From: an uncultured Flavobacteriaceae bacterium
GTDB taxonomy: Bacteria; Bacteroidota; Bacteroidia; Flavobacteriales; Flavobacteriaceae
Length of the DNA: 64,000 nucleotides
Direction of reading: 5' to 3'
Assembly: GCA_947494695.1 (NCBI GenBank)
Contig: CANLWB010000009.1
Coordinates: 1 to 64,000 of the forward strand
This document shows, in pieces, positions 1 through 8,750 of this stretch; position 1 is the first letter of the stretch, and each line of letters starts with the position of its first letter. A model generated the notes under the pieces. That model ran no database searches. It saw only the letters and a program-made list of their open reading frames with translations, and was not told the origin of the DNA. The translations under genes were made by a program, and so were the position numbers.

Positions 1-455
1 GCCTGATGTGATGTCTCACTGCGTTCGACATGACTAACCAAACACGAGTCATTTCGACGATAGGAGAAATCGCATAACAGTGGTAGACGATAGCATAGCC
101 TGATGTGATGTCTCACTGCGTTCGACATGACTAACCAAACACGAGTCATTTCGACGATAGGAGAAATCGCATAATAGTGGTAGATAATAACATAACTTCA
201 TGTGATGTCTCACTGCGTTCGACATGACTAACCAAGCACGAGTCATTTCGACGATAGGAGAAATCGCATAACAGTGGTGGATAATAATATAGCTTTATGT
301 GATGTCTCACTGCGTTCGACATGACTAACCAAACACTAGTCCTTTCGAACGCGTGAGAAATCGCATAACAGTCGTAGATGATAACATAGCTTTATGTGAG
401 GTCTCAATCATACCTCGTTTCGACTCCGCTCAACGACCACATTTCGACATGACTA
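1..455. repeat. Tandem array of 97-bp palindromic repeat units
   Basis: Four units with an exact 97-bp period begin at 1, 98, 195 and 292. A fifth, diverging unit begins at 389 and decays by about 455. The array may continue left of the window. In unit 1 the arm at 10-34 and the arm at 48-71 are imperfect inverted repeats, so each unit can fold into a hairpin. The arms contain the GTTCGACATGAC and GTCATTTCGAC cores typical of dispersed palindromic repeats in flavobacterial intergenic regions. The period is not a multiple of three and no credible coding frame runs through it. It lies just beyond the nqr operon terminator. Confidence 0.9.
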
Positions 456-494
456 ACGCGAAGGCTCCCGATAAAAAACATAAACTTTAATTCA

Positions 495-521
495 CAAAAA
501 AACCAACTCGAAAAGAGTTGG
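495..521 (-). terminator. Intrinsic terminator of the nqr operon
   Basis: Read on the minus strand, a 7-bp stem CCAACTC/GAGTTGG with a 5-base loop (503-521) is followed directly by a run of T (positions 502-495). It lies about 30 bp past the nqrF stop codon, which is where a terminator for the operon is expected. Confidence 0.85.
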
Positions 522-551
522 CTTTTAATTTATCGTTATATGGTGATTATC

Positions 552-1859
552 CTATCCACCAAAATCATCAAATCTAATGTGTTCATCAGGGATACCAAAA
601 TCCTCTCCCATTTTTTGAACCGCTTTATTCATTAATGGAGGTCCACAGAAATATAACTCGATATCTTCTGGTGTCTCATGGAGATTTAAATAGTTATCGA
701 TCACACAATTGTGAATAAATCCAACAAATCCGTCACCGGGTGCATCAATATTCTCCTTTACTTTCCAGTTATCTTCTGGTAAAGGCTCTGATAATGCTAA
801 GTAAAATTTAAAGTTAGGAAACTCTCTTTCCAGTTCATAGAAGTGCTCTAAATAGAATAACTCACGCTTAGATCGACCTCCGTACCAATAGGTTACCTTT
901 CTTCCTGTTCTTAATGTTTTAAACAAGTGGTATAAATGCGAACGCATGGGTGCCATTCCGGCTCCACCACCTACATACAACATTTCGCTTTCAGACTCAT
1001 TAATAAAGAACTCGCCGTAAGGTCCGGAAATGGTCACTTTATCTCCTGGTTTCTGAGCAAAAATATAAGATGATGCGATCCCTGGGTTTACATCCATCCA
1101 CCCATTCTTGTTTCTATCCCATGGTGGTGTAGCAATACGTACATTCAACATAATATCTCGACCTTCCGCAGGGAAAGACGCCATAGAATAGGCTCTTTCA
1201 ACCGTTTCAGAATTCTTCATCACTAAAGGCCAAAGACCAAATTTATCCCACTCTGCCTGGAATTTATCCGGTGTTTCATGTTCCTCTGGATGTGCTGTAA
1301 TATCAATATCTGAATATTTAATCTCACACTGCGGAATCTCAATTTGAATATATCCACCAGCTTTATAGTTCATATCCTCAGGAATACGTACTACAAACTC
1401 TTTAATAAACGATGCCACGTTATAGTTACGAACCACTTCTGCTTCCCATTTCTTGATACCAAATACCTCTTCTGGGATGCTAATATCCATATCCTGCTTA
1501 ACCTTTACCTGGCAAGCCAAACGTGCACCATGCTGTAATTCCTTTCTTGTAAAGTGAGGCGTCTCTGTTGGCAATGCTTCTCCTCCACCGTCATGTACAT
1601 GACACTCACACTGGATACAGGTTCCACCACCACCACAAGCCGATGGTAAAAATATCTTCTCGTTACCTAGAGTTGATAATAAACTACCTCCAGAGGGTAC
1701 TTCAACTTCCTTTTCTCCGTTGATCGTAATTTTTACGGGGCCAGATGGCGCTAACTTTTGTTTTACAAATAATAACAAACCAACCAACGCTAATGTTAAA
1801 ACTAAAAACGCAGCTACAGTTGCTATAATTGTTCCTGTTGTACTAGCTAATAATATCAT
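552..1859 (-). CDS. nqrF: Na+-translocating NADH:quinone reductase subunit F
   Basis: NADH-oxidising entry subunit of the membrane Na+-NQR complex; it passes electrons from NADH through FAD to a 2Fe-2S centre. The 435-residue length is normal for NqrF. An N-terminal membrane helix (about 10-32) is followed by a ferredoxin domain with cluster cysteines at 75, 81, 84 and 116 (CGGGGTCIQC, then LAC). Next come an FAD-binding motif RAYSMAS and an NAD-binding stretch GGGAGMAPMRS, with YFCGPPLMNKAV near the C-terminus. It is the last gene of the operon, 1 bp after nqrE, and a terminator follows. Confidence 0.97.
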   Translation of the reverse strand: MILLASTTGTIIATVAAFLVLTLALVGLLLFVKQKLAPSGPVKITINGEKEVEVPSGGSLLSTLGNEKIFLPSACGGGGTCIQCECHVHDGGGEALPTETPHFTRKELQHGARLACQVKVKQDMDISIPEEVFGIKKWEAEVVRNYNVASFIKEFVVRIPEDMNYKAGGYIQIEIPQCEIKYSDIDITAHPEEHETPDKFQAEWDKFGLWPLVMKNSETVERAYSMASFPAEGRDIMLNVRIATPPWDRNKNGWMDVNPGIASSYIFAQKPGDKVTISGPYGEFFINESESEMLYVGGGAGMAPMRSHLYHLFKTLRTGRKVTYWYGGRSKRELFYLEHFYELEREFPNFKFYLALSEPLPEDNWKVKENIDAPGDGFVGFIHNCVIDNYLNLHETPEDIELYFCGPPLMNKAVQKMGEDFGIPDEHIRFDDFGG

Positions 1860-1860
1860 G

Positions 1861-2580
1861 TTATTCTACTACTTTTAATGTGTTATCAGCAATCTCTTTA
1901 TTCATCCCCTTATCTTCCTCAACTTTCACCGTTTGCTCTTCTGCTTTCTTATCATCGTCTCCTCCGGTTAACATACCTCCAAAGCTCATAAAACCTATGG
2001 CCATTAAACCGGTAATAATAAATGTAATACCAAGCCCTCTTAAAGCTGGTGGTACACTAGAATATCTTATTTTCTCACGAATTGCCGCTATCGCTAAAAT
2101 GGCTAAGAACCATCCAATACCGGAACCAAAACCATAAACCGTCGCTAAACCAATGGTTGGTATTTCACGAGATTGCATAAATAACGACCCTCCTAATATG
2201 GCACAGTTTACAGCAATTAATGGTAAGAAAATACCAAGTGAGTTATATAATCCTGGCGCAAACTTTTCAACAATAATTTCAACCAACTGAACCATTGTTG
2301 CAATCGTTGCAATAAACATAATGAATGATAAGAAGCTTAAGTCGTAAGACGCATACTCCTCTCCTAACCATTTACCAAGAGCTCCTGGTTGTAAAATATA
2401 CTGATCTAATAACCAGTTTACAGGTACCGTTACAAATAATACAAAGATTACTGCTGCTCCAAGACCAACTGCTGTCGATACTTTTTTAGATACAGCCAGG
2501 TACGAACACATTCCCAGGAACGTGGCAAATACCATATTATCTATAAATATTGATTTGAAAAATAATTCTATATATTCCAT
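1861..2580 (-). CDS. nqrE: Na+-translocating NADH:quinone reductase subunit E
   Basis: Integral membrane subunit of Na+-NQR, paralogous to NqrD and part of the ion channel/FeS-carrying core. Hydrophobic helices cover most of residues 1-205 ([19 protein letters not shown] at the start is typical). At 239 residues it is longer than the roughly 200 usual in proteobacteria: about 34 residues after GGMLTGG form a hydrophilic tail rich in Asp, Glu and Lys. It abuts nqrF (1 bp) but is separated from nqrD by 73 bp that hold a repeat. Confidence 0.95.
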   Translation of the reverse strand: MEYIELFFKSIFIDNMVFATFLGMCSYLAVSKKVSTAVGLGAAVIFVLFVTVPVNWLLDQYILQPGALGKWLGEEYASYDLSFLSFIMFIATIATMVQLVEIIVEKFAPGLYNSLGIFLPLIAVNCAILGGSLFMQSREIPTIGLATVYGFGSGIGWFLAILAIAAIREKIRYSSVPPALRGLGITFIITGLMAIGFMSFGGMLTGGDDDKKAEEQTVKVEEDKGMNKEIADNTLKVVE

Positions 2581-2587
2581 ATTTCTT

Positions 2588-2650
2588 AGTATTCAGTTTT
2601 CAGTTTTCAGTTTTCAGTGACTATTCACTGTGACTGCCAACTGAAAACTA
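2588..2650. repeat. Heptanucleotide repeat and nested hairpin between nqrD and nqrE
   Basis: About four copies of a 7-base unit (TTCAGTT) run from 2592 to 2618. Two nested perfect inverted repeats overlap the end of the array: AGTTTTCAGT at 2609-2618 pairs with 2640-2649, and CAGTGA at 2615-2620 pairs with 2625-2630. It occupies most of the only sizeable gap in an operon whose other gaps are 1-3 bp. A diverged heptamer run of the same kind occurs near 28520-28545. Confidence 0.8.
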
Positions 2651-2653
2651 ATT

Positions 2654-3298
2654 TTAGTCTTCGATTAATGCTTTATTTCTGGTACGTTGCACCCAAATAA
2701 TAATTCCTACCACAATCAAGGCCATTGGTGCTAATAACATAAATCCGTTATTTTCATAACCAATAGCATATAATCCTGTTTTAGCAATAGGGTCTCCTAA
2801 TACTTTAAATCCTAATAAGGTTCCCGATCCTAATAATTCTCTAAAGAACCCTACAATAATTAAAATCACACCATAACCCAGTGCGTTTCCTACACCATCT
2901 AAAAATGATTTCCAAGGGCCATTACCTAAAGCAAAGGCTTCAAAACGTCCCATAATGATACAGTTCGTAATAATTAACCCGATAAAAGCACCAAGTTCTT
3001 TACTTAATTGATAAGAAAAGGCTTTTAATACCTGGTCTACAATAATTACCAAAGCAGCAACTACCGTTAACTGAACAATAATTCTAATCTTTGATGGGAT
3101 GATATTTCTAATTAGTGATATCACAACATTTCCTAGTCCTAGTACAAATATTACCGAAACCGTCATTACGATAGATGCCTTTAATTGCGCCGTAATTGCC
3201 AACGCAGAACAAATACCAAGTACCTGAATGGTAATCGGGTTATCGTCTGCTAAAGGATCTAATATTAGCTTTTGATCTTTTTTTGATAATAGTCCCAT
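2654..3298 (-). CDS. nqrD: Na+-translocating NADH:quinone reductase subunit D
   Basis: Integral membrane subunit of Na+-NQR that with NqrE forms the inverted-topology core of the pump. It has 214 residues, normal for the family, with about six hydrophobic segments. The LGICSALAITAQLKASIVM region near residue 30 carries the conserved cysteine implicated in iron binding in this family. It starts 3 bp downstream of the nqrC stop, consistent with one transcript. Confidence 0.95.
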   Translation of the reverse strand: MGLLSKKDQKLILDPLADDNPITIQVLGICSALAITAQLKASIVMTVSVIFVLGLGNVVISLIRNIIPSKIRIIVQLTVVAALVIIVDQVLKAFSYQLSKELGAFIGLIITNCIIMGRFEAFALGNGPWKSFLDGVGNALGYGVILIIVGFFRELLGSGTLLGFKVLGDPIAKTGLYAIGYENNGFMLLAPMALIVVGIIIWVQRTRNKALIED

Positions 3299-3301
3299 CG
3301 A

Positions 3302-4054
3302 TTAATTCGTTTTTAAGGTTTTAAAATAAGGCTCATAAAGCTTTAGCTCTGATTTAATCATAGCCGCTACTCCATCTCCGGTAATAGTTGCTCCGGCAAT
3401 AGCATCAACCTCATTATCTGTTTTATCTTTGTTTAATGGATCACCATTACTTTTAGAAATAGCAATACCTGCAAAACTACCCGAAGCATCCCTTAGGTGC
3501 TCGCCAATAAAGTCATCCATAAAGAAACGTTCCTTAATGTTTGCTCCAAGACCAGCAGTTTCTCCTTTATGATCGAAGTATGCGCCTTGAACCACCATAT
3601 TATTATCCATCGCTACATATGCCCAAACAGCATCCCAAAGTCCTTTACCTCTTATGGGTGCTACGTAATATGTTTTGCCATCCTTCTCTCCAACAAATAA
3701 TGGCAGACGTCTTTCTTTTCCATCTTTGGCATTCGACTGTTCCTTTTTAACATCAATTAGGTAAGCCTCTTCGTCTTCTTTTGCTTCCGTCCCATTAGTG
3801 ATAACTAATTGTTTTGTAATGTATTTTCCAAACACTTCACCAACTTCTTTGTCTGAAATAAAAACAGCACTACTTTCATCATTTTCGTTTACACCCATGG
3901 CGTAAAGAATATTTTGTTGTTTCTCTATACGCTTATTCTCATCAATTTTTGGTCTTAATGATGATGCCACAAACGCCAATAATGCACCTACGACTAATAC
4001 CATTCCAATGGCAAATAGTATGGTATATGAATTTGAATCTGTTTTATTACTCAT
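3302..4054 (-). CDS. nqrC: Na+-translocating NADH:quinone reductase subunit C
   Basis: Subunit carrying covalently bound FMN in the Na+-NQR electron path. One N-terminal membrane helix (about 10-33) is followed by a periplasmic FMN-binding domain. The flavinylation signal is DAIAGATIT, with Thr223 as the likely attachment site. The residue two before that Ala-Thr is Ala where Ser or Thr is usual (AGAT rather than SGAT). Attachment normally needs the ApbE flavin transferase, which is not encoded in this window. Gaps to nqrB and nqrD are 3 bp each. Confidence 0.95.
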   Translation of the reverse strand: MSNKTDSNSYTILFAIGMVLVVGALLAFVASSLRPKIDENKRIEKQQNILYAMGVNENDESSAVFISDKEVGEVFGKYITKQLVITNGTEAKEDEEAYLIDVKKEQSNAKDGKERRLPLFVGEKDGKTYYVAPIRGKGLWDAVWAYVAMDNNMVVQGAYFDHKGETAGLGANIKERFFMDDFIGEHLRDASGSFAGIAISKSNGDPLNKDKTDNEVDAIAGATITGDGVAAMIKSELKLYEPYFKTLKTN

Positions 4055-4057
4055 GGC

Positions 4058-5272
4058 TTAAGCAGTTTTAGCTTTTAAACGTTTCATTCTTGTCTTGATA
4101 TTCCCCTGCACGATATAGTGATCTATTGTTGGAGCAAATACGTTCATTAACAGTATAGCCAACATCACACCTTCTGGATACGCCGGATTGAATACACGAA
4201 TCATGATTGAAATAAACCCAATTAGGAATCCATAAATCCATTTTCCTCTATTCGTTTGAGAAGCCGTTACAGGGTCTGTTGCCATAAATACGGTACCAAA
4301 GGCAAAACCACCAATTAACAGGTGATGCCAGTAAGGCATACTAGCTAAACCATAGAATTTAGCAGGCATAATATCTGCAACGCCATTAAATATAAGTCCC
4401 ATAACCAAGGCTCCTACTACAGAAGACAACATGATTCTCCAACTTCCAATTTTTGTAAAGATTAAAAATAATCCTCCTAATAATATTAATAATGCTGAAG
4501 TCTCTCCAACCGAACCAGGAATAAACCCATAGAACATATCCATAACACTGTATCCAACATCACTGTTTTGAGCTAAACTACCCAGAATGGTTTCTCCTGA
4601 AATAGCATCCAGATTTGCTCCGGAAGCGATCTCTTCTGCGCGTTCTCTTGCTCCATGTACCCAAACTTTATCTCCAGACATCCATGTAGGATATGCGAAG
4701 AATAAAAATGCTCGAATCGTTAAGGCAGGGTTTAGGATATTCATCCCTGTACCTCCAAAAACCTCTTTACCTATTACAACACCAAACGCAACGGCTACCG
4801 CTAACATCCATAACGGAATATCAACCGGAACAATTAATGGTACTAACATTCCCGTTACCAGATAACCTTCTTCAATTTCGTGTCCTTTTATGATACAGAA
4901 AACAAATTCTATTGCTAAACCAACCCCATAAGAAACAATAACTAAAGGCAATACCTTCATAGCTCCTATTAGGAAATTATTTAATGTCCAGAACTCCGAA
5001 CTAAAGAATCCAGCCGAAACACGTTCAATCTCTCCTAATTGAACATAATGTTGATATCCGGCATTAAACATACCAAAGATTAAACAAGGTACCAACGCCA
5101 TAATAACGGTGTTCATGGTACGCTTTAAATCATCTACGGCTTTTATATGTGTTCCACCATGAGTTACCTCATCTGGTGTATATAAGAATGTATGGAAACC
5201 ATTAAACAAAGGTGCCATTTTGGTTCCTTCATACTTCTTCTTTAATTTATGTAAATTACTTTTTAGTCCCAT
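4058..5272 (-). CDS. nqrB: Na+-translocating NADH:quinone reductase subunit B
   Basis: Large membrane subunit of Na+-NQR with about ten helices; it carries a covalent FMN and contributes to quinone binding and Na+ translocation. The flavinylation motif DAISGET places the target threonine at residue 228, close to Thr236 of the Vibrio cholerae protein. GGTGMNILNPALTIRAF and FMATDPVTASQT are characteristic of the family. Length 404 is normal. It lies 2 bp downstream of nqrA. Confidence 0.96.
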   Translation of the reverse strand: MGLKSNLHKLKKKYEGTKMAPLFNGFHTFLYTPDEVTHGGTHIKAVDDLKRTMNTVIMALVPCLIFGMFNAGYQHYVQLGEIERVSAGFFSSEFWTLNNFLIGAMKVLPLVIVSYGVGLAIEFVFCIIKGHEIEEGYLVTGMLVPLIVPVDIPLWMLAVAVAFGVVIGKEVFGGTGMNILNPALTIRAFLFFAYPTWMSGDKVWVHGARERAEEIASGANLDAISGETILGSLAQNSDVGYSVMDMFYGFIPGSVGETSALLILLGGLFLIFTKIGSWRIMLSSVVGALVMGLIFNGVADIMPAKFYGLASMPYWHHLLIGGFAFGTVFMATDPVTASQTNRGKWIYGFLIGFISIMIRVFNPAYPEGVMLAILLMNVFAPTIDHYIVQGNIKTRMKRLKAKTA

Positions 5273-5274
5273 GA

Positions 5275-6630
5275 TTATCCAATCTCTTTAAGCATTAAGT
5301 CTAAACCTTTTCTAATTATTTCTTGATGCGGTTGTTTAGATACACAAATAAACTCTGTTAACGCAAAATCCTCGGGAGCCACTTCATACATTCCAAGGGC
5401 TTCCATTTCGTCTAAATCTTTATACATACATGCTTTTAAGATTTGTAACGGATAGATATCTAAAGGAAATACTTCTTCATACCCACCTGTAACCACAAAA
5501 GCTCTGTGTTCACCATTGGTATTCGTGTCTAAATCGTATTTTTTCTTAGGATTTAACCATGAAAAGGTTAATGCTCTGGTTGTCGATATTTTATTAAAAA
5601 CAGGTTTATTCCATCCAAATAAGTCATAATCATCTCCTTCTGGAATAACAGAAATTACATTACTGTAATAATCTAACTCTCCATCTGGATTCACTTCTTT
5701 TCCACTTAATACATTACCAGAAATGATTCTTACATTGGCATCTTTTGGAATACCTTTATCATAAATCATAGTAGAAATTTCGCTTCCTATTTTGGTAACA
5801 AAGTACCTTGGCTTCTCAACAGAAGATCCAACGAAAGCCACAATTCGCTCGGCGTTAAATTTACCGGTTAACAAAAGCTCTCCAATGATAACTAAATCCT
5901 GAGCACTTACCGTCCAAACGATTTCGCCTTTATTTATTGGATCTACTTTATTGATTAGAGTACCGACATTACCAGAAGGATGCGGACCAGAAACATTGTG
6001 TAAGGTCACACCATTTAATCCTGCTAATGAAGAATTTCCTTGCTTACCAACGGAGATATGTACTTTTCCTGTGGTAAGTTTTCCCAAAGCATTAACAGCG
6101 GCTTGTAATTCTGCTTCCTTACCTTGAAGTGTAAAGTCTAAATCGGCCGCCAAAGGTGCACTTGCATAACCTGAAATAAAAATAGCCTTAGGCGTCTTAT
6201 CTGGGTTAGCAATAACATCGTACGGACGTTGTTTTACAAACGGCCAGCAACCCGATGCCAATAAATGAGATTTAATACCTTCGGCATCCGCGGTATCTAA
6301 ATCAAACTTACCATTGTCTTGATAAGCTTGTGCCTTATCTGCATGAATTTTAATGGCTAGAATTTTACGTTTTTCACCACGAGTAATCTCTACAACCTCA
6401 CCTGAAACCGGTGAAGCGAACTTGATAGCTTCGTTAGATTTATCAAAAAAAACAGGCTCTCCTGCTTTTACTTTGGTTCCAACTTTAGAAATTAATTTTG
6501 GTATAACGCTGTGGAAGTCTTCAGGTCTTAAAGTATAAAAGTTGCTTACTATTGCCTTTTCAATGGTTTTTTCAGCTTCACCCTTAAGTTTAATGTCTAG
6601 ACCTTTTTTAATGCGAATGTCGTTTGACAT
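5275..6630 (-). CDS. nqrA: Na+-translocating NADH:quinone reductase subunit A
   Basis: Soluble subunit of Na+-NQR facing the cytoplasm; it has no cofactor of its own and is involved in quinone interaction. The start MSNDIRIKKGLDIKLKGEAE matches the family pattern (KGLDLPIxG). No membrane helices are seen, and the 451-residue length is typical. It is the first gene of the operon, with a promoter element about 40 bp upstream, and is transcribed divergently from the T9SS plug gene. Confidence 0.96.
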   Translation of the reverse strand: MSNDIRIKKGLDIKLKGEAEKTIEKAIVSNFYTLRPEDFHSVIPKLISKVGTKVKAGEPVFFDKSNEAIKFASPVSGEVVEITRGEKRKILAIKIHADKAQAYQDNGKFDLDTADAEGIKSHLLASGCWPFVKQRPYDVIANPDKTPKAIFISGYASAPLAADLDFTLQGKEAELQAAVNALGKLTTGKVHISVGKQGNSSLAGLNGVTLHNVSGPHPSGNVGTLINKVDPINKGEIVWTVSAQDLVIIGELLLTGKFNAERIVAFVGSSVEKPRYFVTKIGSEISTMIYDKGIPKDANVRIISGNVLSGKEVNPDGELDYYSNVISVIPEGDDYDLFGWNKPVFNKISTTRALTFSWLNPKKKYDLDTNTNGEHRAFVVTGGYEEVFPLDIYPLQILKACMYKDLDEMEALGMYEVAPEDFALTEFICVSKQPHQEIIRKGLDLMLKEIG

Positions 6631-6667
6631 ATTTTTTTTATTGAAATTAGTTGTCTAAAAATCGGTG

Positions 6668-6675
6668 CAAAAATA
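6668..6675 (-). promoter_or_regulatory. Promoter -7 element for nqrABCDEF
   Basis: On the minus strand the sequence is TATTTTTG, an exact fit to the Bacteroidota -7 consensus TAnnTTTG, 37 bp upstream of the nqrA ATG. No TTG is seen at the usual -33 spacing. Confidence 0.6.
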
Positions 6676-6759
6676 CGAATTAATACCTATATAAATAATT
6701 CAAATAAAATGTAATTAATTATTTATATTCATTCTAAATAATATAAAACATTTAGGCAT

Positions 6760-6767
6760 TAAATTTG
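6760..6767 (+). promoter_or_regulatory. Promoter -7 element for the T9SS plug gene
   Basis: TAAATTTG fits TAnnTTTG and lies 27 bp before the ATG at 6795. It overlaps a TTG at 6765 that would otherwise be a possible start, which argues for the downstream ATG. Confidence 0.6.
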
Positions 6768-6794
6768 CTTATATTTACAAAAAAAGCCTTAAAA

Positions 6795-8048
6795 ATGTTG
6801 TTTAAATTTCTTACATGTATTCCAGTTATTTTAATCGTTAGCACGGTCTTTAGCCAGACAAAAGAAGTACATCCTCCAGACTATATCAAGACCATTAATT
6901 TTAAGGCAAATACTCCAGAAACACAACTGCCTATTTTAAAACTTGGAGCCTATGTCGTTTTAGAATTTGATGCCCTTAATGGAGACGAAGAAGATTACTA
7001 TTACAAGGTAGAACATTTCAATCAGGACTGGACCCCTTCTGTACTCATGAAATCCGAGTACATGGATGGATTTGACAACCAACGTATTAGGAATTATGAG
7101 AACTCTTTTAACACGTATCAAATTTATTCCCATTACCGGCTTACCATTCCAAACCCTCAAACCAGAGGCCTGAAAGTCTCAGGAAATTATATGCTTTCCA
7201 TTTTTAATAGTGATGATGAATTGGTGTTTTCAAGAAAGTTTATGATTTATGAAGACAAAGCCAATGTGGGAGTAAGTATAAAACGTTCTCGCGATGTCCA
7301 ATTTATTGAAGAAAAACAACGTATTGATATTGTTATTGATTCAAAATCAATGACTTTCAACAATCCGATTCAAAATGTAAAAGCCGTTATCGTTCAAAAC
7401 AATAACTTAAACACGGCTATTTCTAACATAAAACCGCAGTATACCATTGGAAATCAACTTATTTACAAATACGACTCTGAAACCAGTTTTTGGGGAGGTA
7501 ATGAGTACTTTTTCTTTGAAAACAAAGATGTTCGAGCTGCAAACACAGGCATTCAAAACATTGATTTACAAGACTTATACCACAACTACCTCTTCACGAA
7601 TATTCAAAGATCTTCCAGACCTTATACCTATAACCCAGACATTAATGGTAATTACGTGATTCTAAACATTGATGCTGAAAACCCAAGCATTGAAGCCGAC
7701 TATGTATGGATGCATTTTTCTTTACTCCCCAACCCCAATTTCGATATAAACTCAACGGTTCATGTTTATGGCAATTTTAATAATTATGTGATTGACGACA
7801 GCACGAAAATGACATTTAATGCGTCTAGCAATACGTATACAAATGATTTGCTATTAAAACAAGGGTTTTATAACTACAAATTTGTTGTGGTTAATCATGA
7901 TAACAGCATTAATGAGGGTGCGATTGGTGGTAATTTTTACCAAACTGAAAATAATTATAAGGTCATTGTATACTATAGGGATTTAGGCGGACGTTATGAT
8001 AGAATTATTGGTATAGGAGAAGGAAGCTCAATTAACATTTCAAACTAA
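6795..8048 (+). CDS. Type IX secretion system plug protein (DUF5103 family)
   Basis: Resembles the family once called DUF5103, renamed after the plug that seals the periplasmic side of the SprA/Sov outer-membrane translocon in the T9SS. The ATG at 6795 gives a clean signal peptide (MLFKFLTCIPVILIVSTVFSQ); a TTG 30 bp upstream overlaps the promoter and is rejected. The body of about 417 residues is beta-rich and contains YYYKVEHFNQDWTPS, SEYMDGF and NYENSFNTYQIYSHY, stretches I associate with the family. The neighbouring apaG and nqrA form an arrangement seen in other flavobacteria (recalled, not checked here). Confidence 0.82.
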   Translation: MLFKFLTCIPVILIVSTVFSQTKEVHPPDYIKTINFKANTPETQLPILKLGAYVVLEFDALNGDEEDYYYKVEHFNQDWTPSVLMKSEYMDGFDNQRIRNYENSFNTYQIYSHYRLTIPNPQTRGLKVSGNYMLSIFNSDDELVFSRKFMIYEDKANVGVSIKRSRDVQFIEEKQRIDIVIDSKSMTFNNPIQNVKAVIVQNNNLNTAISNIKPQYTIGNQLIYKYDSETSFWGGNEYFFFENKDVRAANTGIQNIDLQDLYHNYLFTNIQRSSRPYTYNPDINGNYVILNIDAENPSIEADYVWMHFSLLPNPNFDINSTVHVYGNFNNYVIDDSTKMTFNASSNTYTNDLLLKQGFYNYKFVVVNHDNSINEGAIGGNFYQTENNYKVIVYYRDLGGRYDRIIGIGEGSSINISN

Positions 8049-8136
8049 TATTTGTGCTTTTTAACTAGTTTTTCGATTAAACACTCGAAAACATGTCTCT
8101 AACAGCTTAATATTTACTATTTTAGCAACCATTAAA

Positions 8137-8144
8137 TACTTTTG
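8137..8144 (+). promoter_or_regulatory. Promoter -7 element for apaG
   Basis: TACTTTTG matches TAnnTTTG, 16 bp before the apaG ATG, implying a very short leader. The -33 TTG is not evident. Confidence 0.45.
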
Positions 8145-8160
8145 TATATTCATAACCATT

Positions 8161-8547
8161 ATGGTACAACAAATTACAAGCGGTATAAAGATATCTGTGA
8201 TTACCACTTTTGAAGGCTCATTTTATAAAAATTATAAAATGCAATATGCCTTTGGATATACCATAACTATTGAAAATCAAAGTAAAGACTCGGTGCAACT
8301 TAATGCACGACACTGGGAAATTTTAGATGCCTTAAATAATGTTGAAATTGTAGATGGCGATGGCGTTATTGGTAAAAAACCAGTACTGAAGCCTGGTGAA
8401 TCTCATACGTATTCTTCAGGATGTTTATTAGGCTCTCCTTTTGGTGCGATGCAAGGCCACTATAGTATGGTAAACTTTACGACTACAAAAAAGTTTAAGG
8501 TAACCATCCCTACGTTTAAACTAAGCGCTCCATTTGCAATTAACTAA
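8161..8547 (+). CDS. apaG: ApaG family protein
   Basis: A 128-residue single-domain beta-sandwich protein (DUF525). Family hallmarks are FGYTITIENQSKDSVQL, RHWEILDA and VDGDGVIGKKPVLKPGESHTY, followed by GSPFGAMQGHY. ApaG was named from the E. coli apaGH locus and linked to cobalt/magnesium resistance; the biochemical role remains unclear. It lies 112 bp after the plug gene on the same strand and has its own promoter element. Confidence 0.93.
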   Translation: MVQQITSGIKISVITTFEGSFYKNYKMQYAFGYTITIENQSKDSVQLNARHWEILDALNNVEIVDGDGVIGKKPVLKPGESHTYSSGCLLGSPFGAMQGHYSMVNFTTTKKFKVTIPTFKLSAPFAIN

Positions 8548-8750
8548 TTCACGATTTAGAGCATACAATACATAACTGCTCTTGTCTCAATACAGACCTC
8601 TCATAGTTTATTAAGCATATATATGACATGCTATATTCGTTTTAATAAATTTTCACTGAATACCGGGACCATATGTATACCAGGTATCTACTAACTTTAC
8701 ACCTTTTTTTATTAATTTCATCATCTTCAAAATCAGTACACCAAATCGTC

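Noticed and set aside
49-246. 65-codon minus-strand frame reading SHVERSETSHQ in the 97-bp array
   Set aside because: It follows the tandem palindromic repeat. The 97-bp period shifts frame each unit, and the VERSETS string is a familiar spurious translation of flavobacterial intergenic repeats.
1-455. Possible CRISPR array
   Set aside because: Whole 97-bp units repeat, with no short repeat/variable spacer pattern, and no cas gene is in the window.
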